Positions 45,028 to 54,900 of a stretch of 64,000 nt of DNA are shown piece by piece. The stretch comes from Trifolium pratense (lineage: Eukaryota; Streptophyta; Magnoliopsida; Fabales; Fabaceae), in the NCBI RefSeq assembly GCF_020283565.1, contig NC_060065.1, forward strand, positions 32,104,409-32,168,408, given 5' to 3'. The number at the start of each line of letters is the position of its first letter. The stretch's first letter is position 1. Made by a program: the position numbers and the translations under genes. Under the pieces are notes generated by a model. The model saw only the letters and a list, made by a program, of their open reading frames with translations. It did not search any database and had not been told where the DNA came from.

Positions 45028-46428
45028 TTACATAAGCAAATGATTTTTTGACTTCAAATGATTTTTTAAATCAGCATTAAAGCTTTCACTTAATTGAGTA
45101 GATCTCATACCGGCAGTGAAAGTTTTCCGAACATAAGCCCATGCCCATTTTTCCTTCACTCGAAAAATTGTATGCAGCCAAGAATCAGTTGGAACCTTAT
45201 GCTCAGCAAGCAAAACTTCCCATGCACTCAAAAACTCGCTTTCCTCTTCATGTAAATCGATGCATGCTTCAAAAGCCGTGTTGAATTGAGAACTCTTTTG
45301 ATATAGATGATTTACATGCTTCATAGCATTTTGCCTTATATGCCAAGTGCATAATCCATGAAATGTTTCTGGCATAACTAAAGAAATAGCCTTAGCCATT
45401 GCAGGATCTTGATCGGTTAGAATGGTTTTAGGCTTTTTTTCACCCATTGCTTTGAGAAAAGTTTCAAATAACCATTGAAAAGAAGGGGTTGTTTCATCAT
45501 ATAGCAATGCTGCCCCAAAAATAACAGTTTTCCTATGATTATTAAGGCCAACAAATACTCCAAGTGGTCGATAATCCTTATTTGTCTTATATGTGGTGTC
45601 GAAAGTGATCACATCACCAAAGTACCCATAATCATTTATCATTTGTGCATCTGCCCAAAATATATTTGTTATTTGCTCTTCAACATCCATTTGAAATTCA
45701 TAAAAGAATGAAGGATTTTCACTCTGCTGTTTGAAATGCATCAACAATGCACCCACTTCACCAAACTTTAGTGTATGCATTCTCTTGGTTCGAAGGTAAT
45801 TCTTAAGGTCTTGTCTTGTATATCCAATAATTTCTTTTCCACCAGCTTGCTTGGACACATAATTATGGAAATCTTTTGGTTTTAGTCCAGATTCATCGGC
45901 CAATATAATTTGAGATGCTTGAGACTCGAATATGCGTCGATGAGAGCGAATCATATGGACATACTCATTTGGTTGAAGCATGTGATTGTGTTGAGCAACA
46001 AAGTCAACAACCTTGTATTTTCCGATCTTCCGATCAAGCGAAATAACCATGCGTGCTTGACATCCAGTTCTTGTTTCTGCTCTAGGATCTTTTGTCAAGT
46101 AATCTCGCTTGTCAACACCTCGATTACCCTCTTTGAAGCATGTGAATCTTCTGGAAGTTAGAACTCCATCTATTTTGCTTTTATTCCCATATTCGCGGCG
46201 AATACCGAACCCCATTTTCTTGCTGTACTCGTTATAAAAATCATAAGCTGCTACCTCGGATTCAAAGAGCAACAAGCATGAAGAACAAGAGTGATGAACA
46301 AGAGTGATGACGGAGCAACAACCAGCAGAGTGATGACGAGAAAGTAGTGAAACTTGGAAGGAGCAACAAGCGGCGATGACGACGGCAGTGTGAAACTTGA
46401 GGACAGCGAATAAGCGAAATTCTGTCAA
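45028..46428 (-). pseudogene. FAR1/FRS-type MULE transposase, C-terminally shortened
   Basis: Open for 467 codons but with no ATG at its start; an upstream exon may be missing. It shows a FAR1 DNA-binding domain (FESEVAAYDFYNEYSKKMGF; CFKEG...RTGCQARMVI; DFVAQHNHML, the C2H2 WRKY-GCM1 fold) and the MULE transposase domain with DVITFDTTYKTNKDY, ILTDQDPAMAKAI (catalytic Asp) and GLCTWHI. The C-terminal catalytic Glu region reaches STQLSESFNADLKNHLKS, then a stop follows at 45028-45030. The SWIM zinc finger expected next is absent. A Lys/Arg-rich tail (KKRPKSWVERLARKRKG) in another phase lies directly beyond, which suggests an internal deletion with frame loss. FAR1 and FHY3 are domesticated relatives; TIRs here show this is the transposon itself. 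Confidence 0.85.
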
Positions 46429-46721
46429 GAATGAAGAACAAGAGCGCGTCTTTTCGTTTCCTATTCCATTATTAAATCTGAGCCATTCATTTTCATTTTT
46501 CCATGTGTCAACTGATTATGAAAAGAAAAGGAGATTGCCATTAATTGCCGAAATGGAGAGGATCTGGACTCGTTTTTAGCCTCGTTTAATATATGCAAAT
46601 ATTTTTTCATTTTGTATTAACAAAATTTGTCTTCATTTTATTTCTTATCAAGGGGATAATAAAATGTGTCAATAAAAGGAGATAATAAATTTGTGTGCAC
46701 TTTTTGTTAGCAATAAGAGAA

Positions 46722-47086
46722 TTCTTGAGAAGGGAAATAAGAGAAAGGATATAGCAAAGAGACTAGAATCCCTTAGAATTCCATCCAATGTTGAATCTCC
46801 AGCCATTGCTAGTCTTAGAAAATGGCTTCCTGCAGATGGAATATACTCTCATGGTTCCTATGTGAGACCAAAATTTGGAAGCTATTCATCAACAAACATT
46901 AGAAATGAAAATGAAGCTAGTATCAGCTTGAAGCAGTGTATGAAAAAGTTTGAAGCAGAAGAAGAAGAAGAAGAAGAAGAAGAAGAAGAAGAAGAAGAAG
47001 AAGAAGAAGAAGAAGAAGAAGAAAACATTGTTAAACAAATTGTAGAGAATGTGGAAGAAGAAATTGATGAAGGAATGAGGAACTAA
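46722..47086 (+). pseudogene. 5'-truncated copy B of the unknown small gene, with poly-Glu expansion
   Basis: Matches copy A from TTCTTGAGAAGGG onward (41984 in A, 46722 in B) through the stop and into the downstream module. The first about 20 codons of copy A, including its ATG, have no counterpart, and no ATG occurs before the C-terminal part. The Glu run is lengthened by a (GAA)n at 46957-47024, and a few other codons are lost. The break lies 150 bp from the MULE end. An upstream exon could rescue it, but none is seen. Confidence 0.7.
46957..47024. repeat. (GAA)n microsatellite coding for poly-Glu
   Basis: About 22 GAA units in the reading frame of copy B. Copy A has only a short EAEEE stretch here. 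Confidence 0.95.
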
Positions 47087-47116
47087 GATTCAAATTCAAA
47101 CAAACCTATTATTGAA

Positions 47117-47168
47117 GTCCCACATCGGTAGTTTATAAACAATAGAGAGGAGGATTCGTTTATAATAC
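47117..47168 (+). promoter_or_regulatory. snRNA-type promoter module, copy B
   Basis: GTCCCACATCG at 47117-47127, then TATAATAC from 47161, again 33 bp between. It lies in the same position downstream of gene copy B as module A does of gene copy A. The TATA is weaker than in A and C. Confidence 0.4.
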
Positions 47169-47254
47169 ATAGAGAAATCTAATTAATTTAATGTTGCTTT
47201 TTTGATAAGAATGGAGTTCCTGCCACGGTGGAAAATTTAGATATTAGTTTGGGC

Positions 47255-47896
47255 CTATGTTGCATGGGTACTCCATTTTAGACCGAGTACCGGTACCGGG
47301 TATGTACCGGTATGTGTATGGTACTCCCCCAGTAAGTACCGACGCCGTACCTAATTTTTTTGTTTGTTTTTTGCAATGGGTACACGCGTGGTACACCTGT
47401 GGTACGCGCGTGGTACACCAATCCAAAAAAACACGATTTTTTTTTCTCCTTTTTCTTTTATTATTAGTTTTCTTTTTATAGGAAGATTTACGATTTTTAT
47501 TTGTTTATAATATATAGTTGATATTCGTAGAGATGAATGAGATTTATTTAATATATAGTTGATATTCTTGAAATTGCTAGTCTTACTCGCGGTGAACTAG
47601 AGGTCACTCTTTTTAGTGATGATGAAGAGGGAAATAATTGACTCTTTTTGAGCTAATTGGTTTTTAATTTCATATTTTGATGTTTCGAACAATTTAAATT
47701 ACATTTAAAGTGTGGTGTGATCTTTTTTATGTTTAATTATTTGTTTTAACAATATAACTATATTATTTGATATATATAATTATATTTAAAAAAAATTATA
47801 GGGACGTACCCGTACCTTAATTTTTCTAAAAATAACGTACCCCGTACCGGTACCGGTACCGGGTACCGGTACCGTACCCGCACCCGGGCAACATAG
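47255..47896. mobile_element. Non-autonomous hAT element with 8-bp target duplication
   Basis: 642 bp. The duplication GTTTGGGC is at 47247-47254 and 47897-47904; eight bp is diagnostic of hAT. Inverted ends CTATGTTGCATGGG / CTATGTTGCCCGGG (minus). Both subterminal zones are packed with GGTACC/ACCGGTACC-type words, probably transposase-binding arrays. An internal frame near 47574-47640 (ASLTRGELEVTLFSDDEE, then stop) may be the relic of a transposase C-terminus. Confidence 0.9.
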
Positions 47897-48022
47897 GTTT
47901 GGGCTTATATCATTGGGCTTTTATGTTTCTAAATTAGTAATTAGTAATTTTAGGTTTGCTATCTTTTTGTAACCCTTATTTTCAGTGAGGTTGTAAGAAA
48001 GGATTCAAAACCCGAAAACATC

Positions 48023-48754
48023 ATGAGTGACAGAGAAGAAAGGAATTGTCCTCTCTGTGAAGAAGAGATGGATTTAACAGACCAGCAGTTGAAACCTTGT
48101 CGATGTGGTTATGAGATATGTGTCTGGTGTTGGCACCATATAATGGATGATACCGATGGGCTATGCCCTGCATGTCGTTCTCCTTACAATGATAAGGAAA
48201 AGATTGTTTGGACGGCGGCGTCAAAGTGTGAAAGACTGCTGAGTGAACTTAATATGGAGAAAAAGTTGAAGAATCAGAAGAAAACGAAGTCTAAATCTTC
48301 CGATCATCAGTCTGAACCCCCTGATCCAGGTTCCTGGATACGCCACTTTTCTGATGAACTCAGTAGTGTGCGAGTGATTCAGCGAAACCTTGTTTACATA
48401 GTTGGGTTGCCTCTGAATTTGGCAGATGAAGATCTTCTCCAGAATGAGGAATATTTTGGTCAGTATGGGAAGGTCTTAAAACTCTCATTGTCACGAACGG
48501 CAGACGGTATCATTCAACAGTTTCCTAATGAAACTTGCAGTGTATATATTACTTATTCAAAGGAAGATGAAGCAATTCGGTGTATTCAAGATTTACATGG
48601 ATTTGTTTTGGAGGGTAGACGTAGACCATTAAGGGCTTGTTTTGGTACCACAAAATATTGTAATGCATGGCTTCGAAATTTGCCTTGCATCGACCCTGAT
48701 TGTCTATATCTGCATCAGCTTGCCTCTCAAGAAGATATCTTTACAAAAAGATGA
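48023..48754 (+). CDS. NOT4-like RING/RRM protein, short and intronless
   Basis: 243 aa from ATG 48023 to TGA 48752-48754 in one exon. The N-terminus has the C4C4 RING finger of NOT4 (CPLCEEEMDLTDQQLKPC...CGYEICVWCWHHI...GLCPACRSPY, about 9-56). A linker with Lys-rich and Ser-rich parts follows, then the NOT4 RRM (NLVYIVGLPLNLADEDLL ... YGKVLKLSLS ... SVYITYSKEDEAIRCI, about 122-200) and the following Cys/His element (CNAWLRNLPCIDPDCLYLH, about 212-230). NOT4 is the E3 ubiquitin ligase of the CCR4-NOT complex; full-length plant forms are several times longer and spliced. This copy ends just after the zinc element, so it is either a retrocopy, a truncated duplicate, or a short family member. 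The hAT right border is 126 bp upstream. No poly(A) remnant is seen. Confidence 0.85.
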   Translation: MSDREERNCPLCEEEMDLTDQQLKPCRCGYEICVWCWHHIMDDTDGLCPACRSPYNDKEKIVWTAASKCERLLSELNMEKKLKNQKKTKSKSSDHQSEPPDPGSWIRHFSDELSSVRVIQRNLVYIVGLPLNLADEDLLQNEEYFGQYGKVLKLSLSRTADGIIQQFPNETCSVYITYSKEDEAIRCIQDLHGFVLEGRRRPLRACFGTTKYCNAWLRNLPCIDPDCLYLHQLASQEDIFTKR

Positions 48755-49228
48755 AATAAATTTCAGCTTACACTAGAAGTCGTTCAACAAATCACTGGTG
48801 CCAAAAATCACCGGTACCTTTTTATTTTCTTAAACTTTCTCTTGTACCACAAACATAATGCAACGGCGATAATGGAATGTATTACCTCCTCTCCTCCTCT
48901 ATATGATTTCAAAACTAACATCTAACAAAAAGTTTGAACTTTTTAGCACCCATAATTGGATTTTTAGAGCAATTAACAACTTATATGTTTGTACTTTGTA
49001 AGTACTAATTAAGTATATTTTTCTTTGTGACAGCAACATAATACTATTTATGTTTAATATGCCTCCATATTAGTTGGATACGATACAATACAATACACAT
49101 GATTGATTATTTGTTCACTTTGATAGGTTGCTAGGTGTCCGACATGTTCAATGGGCAAGAAATTAACACTGCTGGAATGTATGTAGTGACTAGTTTGATT
49201 TTTCTACAATCTATAATAATTACTTAAA
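48755..49228. other. 3' UTR of the NOT4-like gene and short gene-free interval
   Basis: AAATAAATTTC directly after the stop could serve polyadenylation. Similarity to the 3' end of gene copies A and B (GGAATGTA(TG)TAGTGACT) begins at about 49174. Confidence 0.4.
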
Positions 49229-49280
49229 GCCCCACATCGGGTGTTTCTAAACTTTAGAGAGGAGGATTCATCTATAAATA
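49229..49280 (+). promoter_or_regulatory. snRNA-type promoter module, copy C
   Basis: GCCCCACATCG (49229-49239) differs from the USE consensus at one base. TATAAATA begins at 49273, again 33 bp between. The following GTTGGGTGGTGTTCC resembles the sequence after module A. No gene body of the A/B type precedes it, so only the 3' part of the unit was duplicated here or has survived. Confidence 0.4.
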
Positions 49281-49353
49281 GTTGGGTGGTGTTCCTATTT
49301 TCTAGGTGAAATCAATTTAATTGAATTTTGCTTGTTTGATAAGAATACAATTA

Positions 49354-49551
49354 TTTTTCGACGAGGTATTAATATGAAGTATTTCCTTTTTTGACAAATA
49401 ATATAAAGTTACACTATCATCAAATAAGACTTGTATCAAGTTATTCGGCTTATTTTTTGACGAGCGATTAATATGAAGTATTTCCTTTTTTGACAAATAA
49501 TATAAAGTTACACTATCATCAAATAAGACTTGTATCAAGTTATTCGGCTCA
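49354..49551. repeat. 99-bp tandem duplication
   Basis: Two copies with period 99 (for example ATTAATATGAAGTATTTCC at 49368 and 49467), nearly identical. Unassigned; it begins about 75 bp after module C. Confidence 0.9.
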
Positions 49552-51740
49552 ACTGATTAATATAACTTCACTAAAAGGATGGATTGTTCGGAAGAATCGA
49601 GTTCAATTCTTGGGTTAAACAATTTCTTAGCCGGTTTTACTTACCTCGCAATTGAATTCCAAATTACAAGGACCCCTTACCATAAGAATCGGAGAGGTAA
49701 GAAAAAAAAAATCAAAACTTACCGGTCTTGCCATATAGACATATTTTGTAACCATCTTTTAAAAATAATTACTTGATACCATATGCTCTATTGTTACTTG
49801 ATGTGGGTATAAAATTAATTTATATAAATTTTCTCAAAAGTTAATAGTATTACTTTGATTACACTAATGATGCATAATGGTATTGTCTCGAGTTGTTGCA
49901 GAGTGGCTTGGGTATGGATTATATTATTGTCCTGATGTGTCTTTGAGTAGTATAGGGATAATATTATAAATGTTCATTCGTGAGATTGAGAGTGTAACCT
50001 TTGGTGCTATAACCAATAGTGTCGACTACTATTTCAGCTGTTTTTGCTCAACTGGTTATCTCACAACTCTTGAAGTCTGTTGGCAGCATGATGACAACAT
50101 GCAATAGTTCTTAGAGCATATATTAGGGTTGCATTTGCCACTTGTGTCAAGTGTACCATGGATTATTGGAATGAAATGTTGTGGTATTAGAGAACCACGC
50201 TTGCTAGAATGGACACTGTATTTCACGTTTTATTTTTTTCACCTTCTGGTTTCTAGAGAAATGGGGTCTAGTAGTCCAAAGTTCAGAACGAGTTCTGGTA
50301 TTATGTGGTTCCAGTTCTCTCCCAAATACAGTTCTTTTCACGTTTTTTTTTCTTTAAAAAGCTTTTGGCATTAAAATAATTGAAAAAAGGAAATTTCAAC
50401 TTCAAATTTATTATTTATTATTTATTACCGTTATAAAATGACCGTTGCAGTCCTATAGTCAAAAAAGTTTACAAGTTTTTCTTAATTATAAAATCTAATT
50501 TGAGAAAAATAAGTGATCAACCTTTTCAATCTATTATAATTTTTCATCTACATTTAATTTAAATTTGAATAATTTATTTTATCTCTTTTTAGAATTTTTC
50601 TTCCACATATTTCATTTGTCAATGAACCCCAACCACCATAATTCTTGAAATTTCAGGCAAAATGGTGGCATTCCACATTTATCCCAAATCAACAAAATGT
50701 CTCATACTTTGAAAATCATCAAATAACCCAAACCCACATCATCAAATTTTCAAAATTCTATCATTATCAACACTTTTCATCTCATTCCACCAATCCTAAC
50801 TCAACCGGCAGAAATGTCAAAATTGCTAGTGTCAGACGTCAGGAATAGGGTTCGAACCTCAGTCACTCCACTTTGTGTGTGTGGGTTTTCATTGGCTTTG
50901 TCATTTCGTCTATAAAGAAAAGGAACAGAAAAATTTCAAAAAGATCTTATATTTAGAGACGGATCGAGGTAGTATAAGATAGTCTTATTAAACCGCCTTA
51001 TTCGAACAATGGTCATTAGGTACTTTCACAAGTACAAAGTGCAGAAAAACAGCATACCAAGTCAAAGACCTCTCAACAAATATGGTGTAGAGGCTAGAGC
51101 CATATACAACTGTAATTGGTGCAAACTAACCAAGATTGATGGCTTAAATTGAATAATGAGAATTACAAATGTAACATTGATTTCTCTTTATCCACTAGTC
51201 ATAATCATGTGGCTATTTGTATGTGTTTGAGAGATGATAGTAGAGATAGAGATCATGTCCTTGCCAAAATGTGCGGTTTTCTTGTTTTGTGGGGTGGATG
51301 AGGGTGAATCCTGTGAGCTTCTTCTTACTCTAAAATGGGTGCACAATCTTTAACCAGAACTTGTTGACATCTCGAGTTGAATTCTAATTTCTAAGCCAGT
51401 TGTACACAAATTTTTTGATATTGTTATAAGAATTATTCTAGTTTTTCTCAAAAAAATATATATTCTAGATTTACCTCATTAATTTAAACTATCCTATTTT
51501 CTCAATCTAAAAAATAAACTTGGTATCCTCAACATTTGTTTTTTTTTTCAAGGAAAAGAAATAAACTTGGTATCCTATCTTATTTTTTATAGGGGAGAAA
51601 ACACGCACCACAACCACAGGTCTCATTCTAGCCATAGAATAAAGAGTACATAAAGGTGCAAGTGTAACCAACAAAAAATATGTATAAGCACGGTGTTCAT
51701 ATTTCCGACCCTTTCTTTGATTATTATTTAACATGATGGT
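49552..51740. other. Gene-free interval
   Basis: AT-rich. Around 50848 there is a B-box-like GGGTTCGAACCTCAG followed by CACTCCACTTTG, probably the 3' part of a tRNA-derived SINE in plus orientation. No exon recognised. Confidence 0.4.
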
Positions 51741-51913
51741 GTACAACAAACACCGTAACATCCTCAAACCATGTTTTACAGTATAAGATGAGCCATGTCA
51801 GTTCACTTTCTTCTTTCCACTTCCCTTGATAATATAGATACTGTCAAGACACTCAAACTCCTAAATATTAAACAAAAGGTACATGAGTTGAATGTATTCA
51901 CAAAGTTACAAAT

Positions 51914-54900
51914 TTACAAGTAGTCAAGATACATGTAGTTTCTGCGTCGATTGAACTGAAGAAGACTTCCATAGGTACGATCCCATACACCAATAAAAAG
52001 TGATTCTGTGTCGGGGCTAAAAGATACACCTGAGACCTCTCCAAAAAAATCTATTTGTTGCTCCTTTTCAAATCCTTGCTTTGCATCATAGACATGCACG
52101 AAGTCAGCTGGCTCAGCCATTGCCATATACCGTCCATCAGATGTGAAACGTATTGACCGTATGGCTCCAAGGTTTCCCTTAAGAACAGCAACAGACTTTG
52201 ATAGATTACGAGCATCCCAAATGCGGCATGTTTTATCTTGGTTCCCAGTAGCAAAAATGAAACCATCAGGATGCCAAGCAGATGCAAATGAATAATCCAA
52301 GTGTCCGCACAAAGGTGAGATAGTCTACATACACAATCCAATTCAAGTTAGAAATTAATAGCTCGTCAACAATTGACACCCACACACCCACACTATCGAG
52401 GCATCATAAATAGAGTTTTTGATAAATATGCAAAACAAACATGTAAACCTTTCCAGTTTGAGAATCCACCAGTAACCCATCAGGGTTGTCTCCAACAATT
52501 GCAAGTAGTTTCCCATTAGGGCTCAATGAAGTATGCTGCAGATAAAATGAGCCAAATTAATATCACATCTTGGAATACTAGCATTGGGGAACCACAAAGC
52601 ACGGGCTAAGAGAAACTTAAGAGTAATATATTTAAACTCTGATGATGATTGAAATTATACTTAAATTAAGACAAGACAAATTTGAATAAGAAACATTCCT
52701 ATACAAAGATAGAATTTATGTACACAACACATTAAATGAAGAGTAGTTATGAAAATGTTGTAAGAAAAAATAGAAAAGAGCTTAATTCGCATACACTAGC
52801 CTCTCTGGTCTAAGCCACCAAAACACACTCCAAATTTCTGCCTCCACAATTTAATGTTTTCTAATTTTCTTTTAGGACCAACAATACATAATGTCCATCT
52901 CAAATCCTTTATTACCATGCGTACATTCTACTGCACTCTCCCTTTCATTTCTTACTTACTCATAATATTCCTCATACACATGTATGGTTTCCCTTGCCCT
53001 CTCCAGTCTGTTCCTTTTTTCTTCTCTTATAGAAATGCTTTAAAGGCTTGTTTTAATGGCCCATAAGACACTTACTCACATTCTCTCTTAACAAACTTAA
53101 ACCATAAGTTGTGACCTACCCATTATGCCCCACCATGCTACTGTTTCGAATTTTAAAATATAGATGCAAATGTGAAAGAAAGGTTATTAAATCAAGGGCC
53201 TATTTAGTTGACAAAATGATTTCTCTTTTCATGAATGTTTTCATTTTTAATCATAAAAATAACACCTTATTTTCTATTTTCAACAGAACCCGACTTATAC
53301 AAATAGGGAAAAAAAATTAAAAAGTGAAAACAAGAAACTAAAACCTCAAACCAAACTTTCCCTTGAGTTTCATCTTTTATTTACCCATCTTCAATAGCTA
53401 AAAATAGATGGATCTTAGGTTTCAAGATGAAAAACTGACGGCAACTATTCATAATTCCTTAGTCGGTACCTAAATTTTAACTTAGGCTCTGATTGAGAGT
53501 TTGGAGGGAAGAGAGGAGAGGAAAAAATGAGAGATATCTTTCTTTTTCCCCCTCCCCTCCTTAACTCCCAAACACAGCCTTGGTTATATAATCCATAACC
53601 TTTTACTTCTATGTTTCAAAGTGACATATAGACACATGAACACACTCACTTTTTCTCCTCCCGAATTAATTAAAAAGGATATCAAGTACCCTACAGTTAT
53701 CCTTCTAGCCGGTGCATAACAGGCGTATATTATCAAAATCATTAAAAAAAAAAAAAAAAAAAAAAAGGGAAAGCAAAAATAGAACGCTAAACAAAGTTCC
53801 AAAAATAATCATCAATATCGGCTTTTGCTTATTACAGTATAGTGCTATTTGCATCACAGCTTTAGTTTGCTATAGCTTAACTCCAGACTTGTCTTTTATT
53901 TGGGGCTGTGTTATATTCTAGAGCTTTCCTCTTCTGTATCAAGTATCAACTAAAACATAATGCAAATCACATTGTGATCAAGAATTCACTTTTTCAAAAC
54001 ATAGTTATGTTGTTCTTTCATTTTCTTTTCCCCTTCTCATTCAATCGTTTATTGGTATTTGTAATCTTAAAGCATTGTGAACTAACCAAATCATGATAAT
54101 TCTGAATTTGCCAAAAATCATGGATCATTTCTAGTAATAATGTTATTTCAACCATGGAAAGTTAAGTAGAATGGCTTACATTTACTGGCCAAGGAAAGCA
54201 TGAATGCTTCGTAAGCTGAAATGTCTCCATATCAAAGTCTCTGATTCCACCGTCATTGTTTGAAGCCATAAAATGAACAGCTCCACTGACAGATGAACTG
54301 ATTGTTAGTATGCACTATGCAGTCATCTTTGAGGGTTGTGAGTTGTGACTGGTGATTACTATCACCACATCAACAATTTAAGACCCCAAAATATAAGGAA
54401 AAAAGGAAAGGAAAGAAATGAAAGACCTGGGGTGCTCATAAATCTCAACAGCATTTGTGATCGCATTGTCCTCGTACGTAGTCCGGGAACAAAAACTAAC
54501 CCCGGGTCGATCTAAGTACTGCAAGACATAATGTGTCATCAAATAATAGGAAAATATAGACAACTACATTAATTTGAAAGATCACAGATAAATAACATAA
54601 TAAAGATAACCTCAAATTATTTCCACTTTTAATTAGTATAATTTTAATTAATCATATTAAGAATTTAGCTCAACCTCATTTAAAAAATAAATGTGAACAT
54701 CTATACTATACAGGTGAGTTCTAATGTGCATAAGCTTTGTATATTGTGCATGGTACACAACATTTCTCAGCCATTAGATAGCAAAGTTTCACTAGATCTA
54801 TCATAACTTATCACACCATATTTTGTCTTCATCCTCATCTTAAAAATCAACAAACACCTATTATCATCAGTTCGTCACCGTCATGCACACCTTCAGCCAC

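Larger units (their letters stand above)
43262..46572 (-). mobile_element. MULE with FAR1-type transposase, long TIRs
   Basis: 3311 bp between 105-bp terminal inverted repeats (43262-43366 and 46468-46572) that start CGAGTCCAGATCCTCTCC and differ at only a few positions. The transposase frame lies on the minus strand (45028-46428) with a C-terminal tail and a separate 3' exon carrying a minisatellite. 43390-44440 is non-coding and contains two copies of a segment with AGAGAAAGAATTGACACAAG (about 43889 and 43982). A 9-bp target duplication was looked for and not found, so the outer borders may be off by a few bases or have decayed. Confidence 0.85.

Noticed and set aside
46572..46600. A 9-bp target duplication for the MULE
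   Set aside because: Flanks at 43252-43261 and 46573-46582 do not match, so none is claimed.
47280..47880. GGTACC palindrome clusters as a possible CRISPR or origin-like structure
   Set aside because: They lie inside the borders of a hAT element with an 8-bp duplication and fit subterminal binding repeats.
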